Positions 1 through 12,000 of a stretch of 64,000 nucleotides of DNA are shown here, piece after piece. Position 1 is the first letter of the stretch; every line of letters starts with the position of its first letter. Origin of the DNA: Lasiosphaeria ovina (taxonomy: Eukaryota; Ascomycota; Sordariomycetes; Sordariales; Lasiosphaeriaceae); the NCBI GenBank assembly GCA_033439765.1, contig JAULSN010000002.1, positions 1,922,001-1,986,000 of the forward strand. The letters are read 5' to 3'. Position numbers and translations under genes: made by a program. The notes beneath the pieces are model-generated. The model had not been told where the DNA came from. It saw nothing but the letters and a program-made list of their open reading frames with translations, and made no database searches.

Positions 1-2511
1 CTTCCTATCAGCCATGAGATGAGTATCAATCAAAAGTCTCAACATCGAAGCCATACCCGAACGACTCTTGCAAACGAGTATTCAGTGGCCTCTAAAAGCA
101 AAGCCGAGTGTCAGCCCCAAGCCTCCCCGCGGCCAAGCATCGCGAATGGGCAGAGGCATCGGTGGCCAATCTCGAACTCGGTATCATCCGCCCACTCATC
201 TACCGTCTTGACCAGTTAGTACCCCTGTCATGACCAGACGCGAGCGAGCCCGGCTCTCAGGGGTGGGCTTGACTGCATGGACTGGACACGTGTGGGTGTT
301 TAAAACGATGTGCAGAGGAAAGACAAAGAAAGTGAACGAATAGAAAGAGGGGAGAGTGGGAACGCAGATATCTGAAACAGACAGCAGAGGCTTCTCCGTC
401 TTCAGCCGCAGCGACTTGTTCGTGTCGAGCTTGTCGAGTTGCGTGATTGTGATACGAGAGAGGCGTCGTCGAGATGCTTTGACGACTAGACCAATTAGGA
501 CCACATCTCGTGATCACTGATAGGCACCTTGGGAAGGTACGCCTGGCAGTGGCCCAGGCTACATGCGGCTTTGCCCAAAGAAAGCACACGAACCGATTGC
601 GAGGGCGACCGCAGACGAGGCAGAGGGAGAACAAGAAACGCCAAATGCGTTTCTATTGGGTTCGTGATACAGTTCCGACCATACGGAATGCGGTTGAGAT
701 ACGGGACAATTGCGGCAGTGCAAGGCCCCGCCAAGAAACCACTGCAACCCCCACCGCCCGACTCTCAGCTAATCGTCGGTTCGGGTGGGAGCTTGGAAGG
801 AAGGAAGGAACCTACCTGACCTACCTACCTAGGATGCGCATTCAAGTCGTCGTCACCTCACCCCCAATGCAAACACCAAACTCGGGTCGTAGTCGTCAGC
901 ACCCTGCTTCAACAGCAATGGCGGGATGGAAGAAAAGTTATGCATGGATCCCCGAAGACATGCGTACATACTGCACTGTACCATACCGTGGATTGCAGTG
1001 CAGCGCTCGACAAAGCATTGGAAGGGAGCAAGTGTGCTGGCCGGAACACGAGAAAACCTCGAGCTGGGGTATGAACATGGAGAGAGAAAGAGAGAAACAA
1101 CCAGTCGTGATCGAGTGTCGACAGATGCTGCCAGCCGGGAGCTCAGGTCGTCAGTCAACCTGGCCCCTAGGTAGCCTCTGGGCTGAGCCACTGGCACCTC
1201 GACCCTCTCGGAGGTCTCTATTAAGTAAGGCCAAGGCTTTGGAGATGCCTACCTTCCATACCCGGTTCGTAAAACTCGGGCAGCGCAGACTCGGATTGGA
1301 CGAATGGATCAATGCCCACTGTTCGGCCACCAACTGTGCCCCGTGTTCGGCTGAACCTTGGCCGCCAAAGGTTGCGCTGAACATGGAAAACCGCCCCGTG
1401 GATATGCCCTGGCCGAACCGTGGCACGTAGCTCTACCACCACAACCAGACAAGCCAGCCCAGGTATCACGTTCCACTCAGCAAAGGTTGCTGCTGTCTCG
1501 TGCTCCCGTCTTTCTTCAGCTGGCGGGCCGCCAAGACTCTGTCGAACCGACCGAGTAGGAAAAGAAGACTGGAGGCTGAGATCGGGGTTGGGCCCCCGTG
1601 CAAGGTAAGCCTACAACCCCGAGCGGTCAGTATCATGGCCCGCTTATCCGTACGTACTCAGTGCTGTACCGGTATATATTTAGGGTTGATATTGGGCGGG
1701 CGGGTCACAGCACGAGGCAGGTAGGTAGGTATGCGAGTCTGGCATTAATAGGAACTCGAATCCTCCCGTACGACCGCCCGCTTCGAGGTTGGTAATAGAT
1801 GGATTTAGAGTAGAGGGGCCCGTCGGAGGGCCGGCCAACCTTGTGCTCTGCGTCACCGCGGGCTGACTATCGTCCACACGCGAAACGGGATAGTGCTCTT
1901 TTTTGGTATCTGGTGTCCGAGTGGAGGAGGGCAACCTGAATGGGGGCTGGCTGCGCCTCCCATCGGTCGTCGAACGAGGGAGATTTGGGGGGGAACGGGA
2001 AGTCCTCCACCTCGACGCATGGTTTTGGACGCAGATCCACACAGACGCGGGTGGGCTGTGGTTGGCTAACCGGCACATATCCAGCGGGTTTTAGCGCTTC
2101 CCCAGCTCTACTTGCAGCGCTGCACAGATCGAGACCGCAGCCATTTATAGTACCAGGTGCGTCTGTGCGCAAAGACAACGGCTAAGACGACACTGCATGA
2201 GCTGCCCCTTCTCCCTCCACATGTGCCCCCAGTATGCCTCTCCAAAAACCTCAGCCCGCCCAGGCCACGCATCTTGACGGCACTGGCAGTACATACAGTA
2301 CAGTACAGTATGTACCACAAGGAAGGCAGGGTTGGCAGGGTAAGGGGTATAAACACCAGGTGGCCCCCTCCCCCACACGCATGCCGACGAAGCAGGCCGG
2401 CTCCTGTCTTCAACCCACCAGAAGACACTTAACGATGTTATGTATGCACTCAATACCAAAACACTACCATACTCTTCCCGTGAGCTAGGCTGCTGCCACC
2501 TCTTCATCGCA
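1..2511. other. gene-free left edge and promoter of the membrane-protein gene
   Basis: No reading frame here has convincing codon bias. A long open frame at 510-1430 starts at GTG and translates through intergenic repeat sequence, so it is not called. The stretch holds ACCTACCTACC/TAGGTAGG motifs near 822-832 and 1716-1730. It also holds an imperfect palindrome of GTACAGTA units at 2289-2315 with perfect GTACATA/TATGTAC arms, about 200 bp upstream of the first gene. Confidence 0.6.
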
Positions 2512-3340
2512 ATGTCACCAATATCCGCAGCAGTTGAACCCCGGCAGTCTGTGGCGAACTCGCCATATGGCTCCGAGGTCGACGACAGCGGCACCTCGAT
2601 GAACTCGCCCGTGTGGATTGCCATAACCATAGCGTCCGGAGTCATCCTTACAGTGGCACTCATCGTGCTCGCCGTGTTCATATGCAACAAGCATCGTCGA
2701 CGCCAAAACCCAGAGCAGACGAACCCATATTCGGGCTCCGGCCAGTTTGCTGCGAGCCAGAAGATTATGAGCTCGGCTGGCTTGGCTGAGGAGGAGGAGC
2801 TGCAGCGGCAGTTCATGATTCGCAAGTCACTTGCCACACGGTCGTGGAACACGATCGAGAGCCAGGCTTCGATGAGGACGACGACAGAGACGACGACAAC
2901 TACCATGACCGATCAGATTGAGCGGCAGACGATGGATATCGAGGACGAGGAGGACGCCGAGGCTCGCAATCTGAGAGACGACTGGAAGGCTTGGGAGGCC
3001 AGGGTTCAACATGAGCGCTCCATGTCTGGGGAGCTACATCCCGCAATCGACTGCACCGTGCCGGCGCTTCGTCTCCCCCAGCCGCCATCCAGGACTCGGT
3101 CCCTGACCTGCCCGCCCGTACCGCCGCGCCACCCCGGCCGGCTCCGCGCCACATAGCAGCTGAGAATCAAGGAAGGGGTCGTCGAAGACTCTTGCGATAC
3201 CAACTCCACTATCGGCTGGTGGGCCTCCCTCTCTGCGTGACAGAGACTGGAGATTCCCACCATCGACCACCCGCGTCCCTGACAACGCTGACCAGAAATG
3301 GAAGCGGCTCAGAGACGCGCCGTCCGAATCAACTACTTAG
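2512..3340 (+). CDS. putative single-pass membrane protein, 3' structure uncertain
   Basis: The chosen start is the ATG at 2512 (context CGCAATGTC); an in-frame ATG at 2440 is possible but has a poorer context. Residues about 34-58 form one hydrophobic segment (VWIAITIASGVILTVALIVL and on), followed by a basic stop-transfer NKHRRR. The remainder is an acidic, Ser/Thr-rich tail, so a type I-like plasma or endomembrane protein is likely. The first frame stays open to a stop at 3156, but its last 35 codons look non-coding. From about 3164 a different frame reads like a natural Ser/Pro-rich C-terminus with DRDWRFPPSTTRVPDN, ending in TAG at 3338-3340. An intron within about 3055-3163 or a frameshift must join the two, and I could not place the splice sites. 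No family was recognised. Confidence 0.55.
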
Positions 3341-4563
3341 TTGACGGAGAAGCGGCTTCGAGAAATGACTTGTCCTACAATCACCGCCACTCCATGCGCC
3401 GCGGATACCGATGGGGTGGATTGCGTGCCCCACCTCGGGTGTTATGGGAAATGCGCGCTCATATCCATCCCCACACGGCGGGAATGGTGGATGCTAGGAA
3501 ACCCCCAAAAAGTCATTACGGTCAAATGGGTGCTACATACTAGATGACCTTGATGCGCCAGAGAGGCTGAATCCAAATTCTGGGTGTAAATAGCTCAAGG
3601 CAAACTTGTGTCTGCTGGCGGGTATCGGGCAGTGGACGAAAATTCAAGCCATTCTCGAGGCTTCAAGAACGGCCAGCATGCTGAATGCCGACACAATGGT
3701 GAACGGATGACAATGCCAAATCGATGCGCATACTGTTCCATATTCCAATTCTCGATTATGCAGGGCAGTGTTGTACCATAGTAGTAAGGCTGAAAGGTTG
3801 CATGGATTGTTCTACTCTGTTCTAGGGGCACTTCTTTCTTGCCAGCTTCTTGGCCCATTCAAACCCCTCCATTTTGTGGGGCTGGGTTCGGTAGTGGCGC
3901 AGGCCAAGGTGTTGGAATGCTGAGTCACCCTGTTTCACGCCACCCGCTTATGAATGTCCACCGACCTTGGAGTTCGGAGGAATAACGCTTCCTTTGACAA
4001 CCTCCTCGACTTCTTTCCTTGTTGGACCCGCGCTCCACCTGCCGCTCGCTGCTCTTTCGATTTATCGCCAGAACTGCCGCCGCTGATGTTCTAGGTCGCA
4101 GCAGTCCACCGCAATCGACTTATTGGCAATTCGAGCACTTCGCAGAACGCAGCGCCGACGATTTGCGACCGACAGTGCCTGTTCTTTTGTTCTGAGACGT
4201 GCGACTCGATCCACCCTAAATCCAGCAGCCAGCCATCTCAGACGCCTTCACTGGTAACCAAGAGCAGCCGTCGCGCGTAAGGAGGATTTCCGGCATTTAA
4301 GAAGTTTCCAAAAGGGAACACGCGGGAAGAAAGCGACGCCATCGCAGTTCAGGACTTGGGCGCCAGGAAACGGGCAGGCGGGTGGACCCTCGGGATTTGA
4401 GGCCGGCTTTGGAGCCTTCAGAGTATTCTGACGACTCGCGCTCGCCGGGCTCAGGCGATTCTCTCTTTATACCATTAGTGGCGCTTCGCAATACCAAGCG
4501 CCGGCTCACTTCGTTCCCATTTTCGCGGCCAAGCCTCCGCGCGTCGCGCCTGCACAGAAGAAA
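3341..4563. other. intergenic: TFIIB promoter and 5' leader
   Basis: No gene is seen. The last 600 bases before the TFIIB start are CT-rich and free of long frames with coding character, consistent with promoter and leader. Confidence 0.5.
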
Positions 4564-5619
4564 ATGGCGGACACCGCTCCGGACGTCAGTCCTAAGGTTG
4601 CCGAGTTCCGAGAGGATCTCAACAATATTCTGATATGCAGAGACTGCAAGGAGTTCCCACCAAACCTTATCGAGGAGTTCTCGTCTGGAGACATGGTGTG
4701 CACCTCATGTGGAGTGGTGGTTGGCGATCGAATCATCGACACCCGCTCCGAGTGGCGTACCTTCTCAAATGACGACCAGGGCAACGATGACCCTTCGCGT
4801 GTCGGTGATGGCCCCAACGTAATGATCAACGGCGATCAGCTGCAGACAACTATTGCCTTTGACGGAAAGAACGCGAAAAACCTGTCGCATCTGCAAAATA
4901 AGATCACCCAGGACAAGTCGTCCAAGGCGCTCCTTCAGGCCTATCGCGACATCCAGAGCTTGACAGACAGCTTCAACGGTGGAACTCAGGTTGCCAATGC
5001 CGCGAAGCACATCTTCAAGCTCGTTGAAGATAACAAGGCGCTCAAGGGAAAGTCGCAAGAAGCCATTATTGCCGGGTGCATCTTCATTGCGTGCCGTCAG
5101 ATCAACGTGCCGCGAACCTTCCGCGAGCTTTACGGCTTGACAAAGGTGTCCAAGAAGGAAATCGGCCGTGTTTTCAAGCAGCTGGAGGCTTTCTTGCAGA
5201 AGATGGGCGGTGAGGATGAGATTGCGAAGGCTAGCTCCCTTACGCAACAATACCAAGCCAAGGGCTCAACGAGCGCCGTTGAGCTCTGTGCTCGCTACTG
5301 CAACAACCTCCGATTCCATAACAATCTAGAGATAGAGCAAGTCGCAAAGCAGCTTGCAAGACTGTCAACATCAGTCGCCGATCTCGCTGGCCGCTCGCCC
5401 CTCTCGGTGGCGGCTGCCTGCATTTACATGGCATCACATCTGATGGGCCATCCCCGCACTTCTAAAGAAATTGCAGCGGTTGCTGGCGTCAGCGACGGCA
5501 CGGTCAAGACGGCATACCGGTACCTACTGGTCGCCAAGGACGAGATTATTAGGCCCGAGAACTTTCCCGCCGAGGACTTTAAGAAAGCACCCGACGCAAG
5601 CAAGTTGCCCGTGAACTAG
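4564..5619 (+). CDS. SUA7: transcription initiation factor TFIIB
   Basis: This intronless gene encodes 351 residues, the usual size for TFIIB. The N-terminal zinc ribbon has Cys25/Cys28 and Cys46/Cys49 (CRDC...CTSC). It is followed by the highly conserved B-reader/B-linker segment with SEWRTFSNDD and DDPSRVG. Two cyclin-fold repeats follow, at about 110-205 (KSQEAIIAGCIFIACRQ) and 215-315 (GRSPLSVAAACIYMASHL). TFIIB bridges TBP at the promoter to RNA polymerase II and helps set the start site, so it acts in the nucleus. The ATG at 4564 (AAAATGGCG) gives the expected short N-terminus before the ribbon. The gene is on the same strand as the RSC7-like gene downstream. Identity is secure from the motifs. 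Confidence 0.97.
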   Translation: MADTAPDVSPKVAEFREDLNNILICRDCKEFPPNLIEEFSSGDMVCTSCGVVVGDRIIDTRSEWRTFSNDDQGNDDPSRVGDGPNVMINGDQLQTTIAFDGKNAKNLSHLQNKITQDKSSKALLQAYRDIQSLTDSFNGGTQVANAAKHIFKLVEDNKALKGKSQEAIIAGCIFIACRQINVPRTFRELYGLTKVSKKEIGRVFKQLEAFLQKMGGEDEIAKASSLTQQYQAKGSTSAVELCARYCNNLRFHNNLEIEQVAKQLARLSTSVADLAGRSPLSVAAACIYMASHLMGHPRTSKEIAAVAGVSDGTVKTAYRYLLVAKDEIIRPENFPAEDFKKAPDASKLPVN

Positions 5620-6700
5620 AAGTTACAGGCTAAGCCGAAGAAAGACTCTGGCCTGCGAGTCAACCAAGATCGTGTCGCTACCGCTGGTTTAATCTGATCC
5701 GGCTTGCCTTCCCAGAACTCCCTTGCTTTTATTTCGTCCTCCTCCTCACGATACCGTGCAGTGCCTCCGCTCGGCGGCCGATCATCTCATGGTAACAGGT
5801 TCATTTCAGTGCGAGGGGGCACGTGTCAACAGTATTGCGGGCCTGATATATCTGCAGGAGTCAGACGGGATTACACATCACCACCTCTGCCCCATCTCAT
5901 GGGATAGATGCGCAGCATAACAGCGGATATGCATCTTTTAGTGTCAAGTGGCAGAGTGTCTTACTGGAAAATGTAACGACAGTGGTGAGATTTGAAGGCA
6001 GTACGGCGATTCTCGGGCCCCTGCCCTCATAGCTTGGACCGGCTGGTCTATCATTATGGTGGACGTGGTGGCGAGAATTGCAAGGCACTTCTCATCGTCG
6101 TTGCGTTCTTTTCCCATGGTTCGGACGCGCTTTGGGCAACCATAGTCGCATATAGCGGAACTAGAATGCAGTCATGAATAATAATCCATTTTCAGAAACG
6201 TGACCTGGGTCTTTTGGTGTGTTATGTTTCGATCTGAGCTTTCCGTCCGTGACATGACTTGAAGCCTCGTTGGGACGGACGTTGCATGTGATGGATCTCG
6301 GGGGCCAAGTGACAGACTATCGCCTGAAAATGAGTACACCGACATGGGTATGGACACCGCACACCTAATGCTAGTTATTACATTCCTCCTCGTTTATCAG
6401 CATCCAGTTTCCCTGTGCATTTAATACCAGGATTACTAAAGGTTTACCTGAATTTGACGGCGGTACAGTGCGCATGCAGTTCCCTAGATCGTTTGCACAG
6501 TGCCAGGTTTCGCGTGGCACAGGGCGGTCCATGCGCGCGCCCAGAACTCCAAACCGCCAAAACTTACGCTTGTGATGTGCCAGACCGCGTCGCTTGATTC
6601 CGCAGCCTTCCAGGTCATTTGACAAATTGACACGCATTTGCGCCAAACAAAAAAGAATTAAGGCAGCAAACACTTTCCAGCACCCCGCAGTCATCCGAAG
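5620..6700. other. intergenic between TFIIB and the RSC7-like gene
   Basis: This holds the TFIIB 3' flank and the promoter of the next gene. Only short, unbiased frames are present and nothing else is recognised. Confidence 0.5.
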
Positions 6701-8535
6701 ATGCCGTCTCGGCGATCAGGGCGTGCAGCTGCAAAGCGCGCCCAGCGGGCACTTGGTAAGCCCCTTCACTTTCTCTGCGAGACTCCTCCCATCGGCAATG
6801 CGCTTGCGCCATCCGTTCACGATGCGCCGAGCCCTGATCTCGAACATGCCCCCTTTCGTTGCGCTCTTCGCATCCCTTGGCTACGCACATTGAAAGACGT
6901 GTCTCGCTAATTAGTGACTATTCCCAAAATATAGAAAGCACACCAAAGACGTTCGAAGGTTTTGACGACGAGGACGAGACCATGGCCGATGTCGAGCAAG
7001 ACGAAGCCGAGCCGCAGCCCGAGCCTGAGGAGGAAGGGGAAGACGGAGAGAAAGAGGACGAGTCTGGCGCCGAAGATGAGGCGCAGGACGAAGATGAAGA
7101 GTCGGCCAAATCGCCAACCCCTCCGCCAGAACCCGTCATTCGGCGGCGCCGTCTAGGTCGGCCTCCTAAGAATCGTCCGCCAGACTGGGATTCTCTGCCG
7201 ATTGAGCGCCCGGGCGATGCGGATGGCACCCCTCGCCGCCGTGGGCGCGGCGGCTGGAGAGGGCGCGGCGGCCGCAAAGGCCAGCAGTCCCAACTGACCC
7301 AGCAGTCTATCGACAAGGATGGCACCGTCATGGACATTGTCGACGACGAGGTCGATCTTCCCGAGGACCCCGAGGGCGAGACCAAGGTCGACAAGATGGG
7401 GAACCTCAAGGAGGGCCGCGAGTACCGCTGCCGAACCTTTACGTTGGCCAACCGGGGCGACCGCCTCTACATGCTTTCCACGGAGCCGGCCCGTTGCGTC
7501 GGCTTCCGCGACTCGTATCTCTTCTTCACCAAGCACCGGAAGCTGTACAAGATCATCGTTAACGATGAGGAGAAGCGTGACATGATCGAGCGCGACATCA
7601 TCCCCCACAGCTACAAGGGCAGGTCAATAGGAATCGTCACGGCTCGGTCCGTGTTCCGCGAGTTTGGGGCTCTGATCATTGTTGGCGGCCGGCGCATCAT
7701 TGACGACTATGAGGTCACCAAGGCCCGAGAGGAGGGTGTCGTAGAGGGCGAGCTGGCAGACCCCAACGACCGCTACGAGCCCGACAAACCGTACAACAAG
7801 AACCAATACGTTGCGTGGTTCGGAGCCAGTGCGGTGTACCATTCTAGCGGACCAGCGATGCCCCAGCAAAACATCAAGGTCGATCCGAAGAAGCGCCGCG
7901 TCGCTGTGAACGACATCAACTGGCAGCTGGAGCATGCTCGTGAGGCGAGGTCAGTACATGCCATGCCTACCCCCTAATACTTTCTTGGACCAAGCTGACG
8001 TTTCTCTCTTTGTAGTCAGTTTAACAGCATCCTGTCTACCGTACGCCGCCAGAACTTGAACGGCGTCTACGACATCCACACGAACCAGATCCAGTACCCG
8101 GCAATAATGCAGCCGACGCACGTGCGCATTGTGCAGGTTGCCGACAGCGACGAGCCCAAGCAGCCGGCGGACCCGACGACGCTGTTCCAGCCCGTCAAGC
8201 CCGCCGTGTCGCGCAACTTCCTCGTCATGGACACGCAGCTCGAGACGCCCCCGGCCGGCATCACACCGGCAGCCTACGACGTGCCTTTCCGCACGTCCCC
8301 GGCCGACCGCGCCCTGTCGATGCAGGCCGACTTCCTGTCGCCCTTCAAGGGGCTGGCCGCCGTGTCGGACGACATCCGCGACCTCCTGCCCAACGACTGC
8401 CGCGAGGCGTTTGATGCCGCGCGAAGAGAGGAGGATAGCTGGTTTGCCAACTGGGGCGACGAGGTCACGCACGCCTGCAGGCGCGAGCCGGTGGTGGACA
8501 AGGCGATTGTGCCCTACGCGATGACGCTTTCTTGA
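6701..8535 (+). CDS. RSC7: RSC7/Swp82-type chromatin remodelling complex subunit
   Basis: The model has three exons: 6701-6755, 6935-7949 and 8016-8535. Introns are GTAAGC...ATAG (179 nt) and GTCAGT...GTAG (66 nt), and both junctions keep the frame. The product is 529 residues. It begins MPSRRSGRAAAKRAQRAL, followed by a long Asp/Glu tract, an AT-hook-like RRRRLGRPPKNRPP and a Gly/Arg-rich stretch. The diagnostic core has EYRCRTFTLANRGDRLYMLS, FRDSYLFFTKHRKLYKI and RSIGIVTARSVFREFGA, the signature of fungal RSC7 (Npl6)/Swp82 proteins of the RSC and SWI/SNF nucleosome remodellers. The AT-hook suggests direct contact with DNA. The tiny first exon is inferred from its good start context and exact phase match; the rest is secure. 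Confidence 0.92.
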
Positions 8536-8981
8536 GCCTTTTGCCTCTTTAATGTCTCTTTTTTTTTTCCTTCCAGCGCTTGGTTCTCGGGTATGGAAAA
8601 AAATGCTAGCGGCAATCCTCCTTCTCATTCCGTGTCCAAGTCCGATTACTTTGTTTACGGTTATACGTGACAAGACTATTATCCTTTCTGGGGCCCCTCT
8701 TTGTTTTGTTTTTTTTTCCTTTGCTGGGAGTCGGATTTGCGAAATAAGAGCGCAGGATTCTTCTTTTGCCGTGTCTACATGCCTTTTGGTTTGCCCCCCT
8801 TCGTGGGTTTTCCCCAGATTGTATGGATGAAGGCTTTGTTTTTGTTATGAGAGAGAGAAAGAGTTGGTTGGCTCGGTTTGGCTTCATGTTGACCACCTAC
8901 GTAGTTGTTGTTGTTATTATTACTATGGCTGGGAGGCTTGCATGCATGCTATACTTTTTTTTACGATGGGCAAAGTTGGTA

Positions 8982-9019
8982 GTAGGTAGGTAGGTAGGTA
9001 GGTAGGGAGGGAGGGAGGG
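8982..9019. repeat. (TAGG)n simple repeat running into (GGGA)n
   Basis: Six or more TAGG units are followed by GGGA units. This is the longest of several intergenic copies of the motif in the window. Confidence 0.9.
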
Positions 9020-12000
9020 CAAGGGTGGCGCAAACGGCGCGCCGCGAGATAGAGGACAGGAATAATCAAGGAGGTTCGTTCGCCAAAGTCTAGACAGATA
9101 TGAAGAGACAGGCGCCTTTGTTGAATGCGTTCCCCGTTAATGATGGAAACGATGGGTACCTATCTTTGTAGGTATTCGTGGGGTTCCTCTTGTGAAGGAT
9201 GTGAATGTGTGTATGTTTGGACGGCCAGCAGAGGTAGACAGCAACCTCCAAGGGCGCTAACACGATTCTGCTTTTTGCAAGAGATTATTTTGCAGATGTC
9301 TCGTTCCGGAGCATTATGCTCATGGATGTGGTGTGCGTGTTTCTTTCTTATTCGAGACCAAGACTTCAAGGAAGAGGACGATGAAGAAGAGGATGGAGGA
9401 TTGGATGAGCTTTCCTTGTTTCATCCTCGTGCTCCCTCAGGGTTTGCTTCTGTTGTTTCATTGTGCCGGCCGATGTTTATTTATTCTCCCCCTTTTTGAG
9501 TAGTAAACTTCCAGAGCGTTATATCACAATCAAGATATGGCTCATTCCCATTGCTATAAAAGACACGAATAAAGGAGCATGAATTGTCGTTATATGCAAA
9601 TATCTAGTACATGTGTCAGGTATCTATGTCGTGTCGGCCTCAAGCACCACTGTAATATTATGGATGGGTTGACTATCAGGCATATAAATCGTGTATCACC
9701 ATCACGCATATTGTTGATAGTCCTGGGCTACAGAAGACAGTGAAGACTGTTTCGATCCTTGCATGTGCAAGCAAAATTTACAGTTCCTTCCTACCTATCT
9801 AACGCTCAATGATATTAGCTGTTTACCAGTTCTTGCTGTCTCTTGCGAGGAGGACAGTGCTGATGAAATAACTCTACTTTGCCTACATCTGCCCAGCCAA
9901 AAAAAAAAAAAAAGCAAAAAGAAGAAGAAAGAGGCTACAGTCATGTGTTTCTCTGCCGCGGGTGCCTACAGGAAACTCGTCTAGAGATTGGTATTTGCTA
10001 CTACTTAGGAATATTGAAGGTGACCTGGAAAGACTCCCAGAGCTGAATGGAAATATACCTTTCACCACGGCGTACTAAAATCGAAAGCCAATTTAGAAGT
10101 ATCCTAAGGGGAAAGTACTAGGAGTCATCCAAGGTCCGAGAAACCGGAGAGCCAGTATTTACTTTATGTATCTCAACCCCGAGGAACCTTCGAAACGTAA
10201 CCGCTCCAACCGAGGATGGATGCCATGCCACGCTCCGGCTATGGTATTGAGTCAGGAGATAACAACACGAAAATATCCTCCTCAAACAGTAAGCCGCCCC
10301 TGACCCAACGAGAACTGCTTGCTCGGGGCAAATAGTCATCTAACGGCAGGCCGGCAACTCCATTGCTACAAAGCTACCATGTTCAACCGCTGACCTGGGT
10401 ATATCGATCGCCATTACACTGTCTAGACCAAATCTCTCATCTGATCGTCTTGCCTGGAAGGATCTAGGTAGGCATGGCGGCCTAAATTGACGGCTTCCTG
10501 GGCGGTCACCCCCCCTGAATGTGTTTGTCCACGGCCGGCGGGGCGATGGCCCATCTCAACATCGCGGACAGAGAAAAAAGGAGGGAGAACGACTATCTCG
10601 CACCACAACACTGTGCACACTACTAGGTCTTTCAACTGTACATAAACACAACCACAAAGGTACCTTATGTAGTAGTATGCTTTGGGGTCTTGGCCGGATG
10701 TACTAGGGCTGGAGCTTCTTTGGCCAGGCAACTGACCTGAGATGCCGTCCTTGGGCAACATAACAGCTCTTCATTTGAGTTTGTACTGTGAACTGAACGT
10801 ATCTGGTGTTTGGTTTCTTCTACTTTCTACCTAATCCAGAAGCAGTAGGTTCATGCAGTTGAACATCATGACAGTCACCGGGCATTTGCAGGCAGCAGGG
10901 CGCGCTCTCCCCGCGCAACCCCCATCTCGAAGGAAAAAAAAAGGATGACGTCGATTCAAATGCCTCATGCCGGGAAACATTTTTTTTGACACGTGCAATG
11001 ATGACTGGTGGCTGTCATCTGGACCGCGGGCTCCATGGCGATGCAACGGATAGGCAAGGTAGGTAGGTAGGTTAGCCAAGGGAAAGAAACATTGGTGTCA
11101 TTGCCTTTTTTTTTTTTCCATGTCTATGAGGGATCTGCCCTCCTCCGCTGCGAACCTAGGTAGAAACGGGTCCAAGAGCTCCGAAAAGCAAAAGGCTGCT
11201 GTCTGCTGCCACTAATAAGGGTAATCCGGCGGGCTTTATTATTAAAGACAACAATCTCACGAAAGGGACGTCCCCGGATCTCCAAGCCGCTTGGAAGAAT
11301 TCCGTCTTGGGCCACACGGGGAGGGAGCCCTTTCTTCCCACTTTCTCCCAGAACACCTGGATTCCCCCCCCCCAATCTCGCGACACGAGCTGGTAAAAAG
11401 TCGTCGGGACTGTTTCCTGCCGAGCTTGGCTGCTACTGTAGGTAGTGTCTTTGCCAGACAGCGGCCGCTGATCGGCCGCGAGCCAGCCAGCCATCGTTTT
11501 CCCGCTCGACGACGACGGCGACTTGGGAGCCGGCACTACCTAACTTACCTACGCACAAGGTTGTTTTATGTTTGTTAAGTTCCATGGTACATTTTTTTTT
11601 TTGCCATTTCGATCCGCCACTGATCATGACGCACGTATGATAACATGTTTATTTAATGTCGATGTGAGATGATATGCACGTCAACAGACGCTGTGCCCGC
11701 CTAGGACCGACAGGTCGGGGTCAGGTTCATAGTTCCCAACCTACCAACCCTTTTTCTCTTTCTTTTCCTTGGGCCCGCGTCTCAGGCACCGAGTATCCCA
11801 TTTGCTCCCCACATTTGAGAAGGCGAAAAAAGAAAAACTGCGTGCCAGAAACAAAAGCCAGCCTATGGTAGATTTTTCCCGCAAGCGCCAGACAACAAGA
11901 GTGGTTTCGAGTCAAAAAAAAAAAAGAGGAAAAAAAGGAATTATGGATCTAACTTTCATGCCACTTGCCAGTAGCTCGCGGGGTTGGGAGCTTAAAGTGG

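Noticed and set aside
510..1430. 306-codon open frame on +
   Set aside because: It starts at GTG, translates through ACCTACC repeats and has no codon bias or motif. Overlapping frames on the other strand are equally open.
2145..2906. 253-codon minus-strand frame
   Set aside because: It is the shadow of the membrane-protein gene, which has a clear TM segment and better codon use on +.
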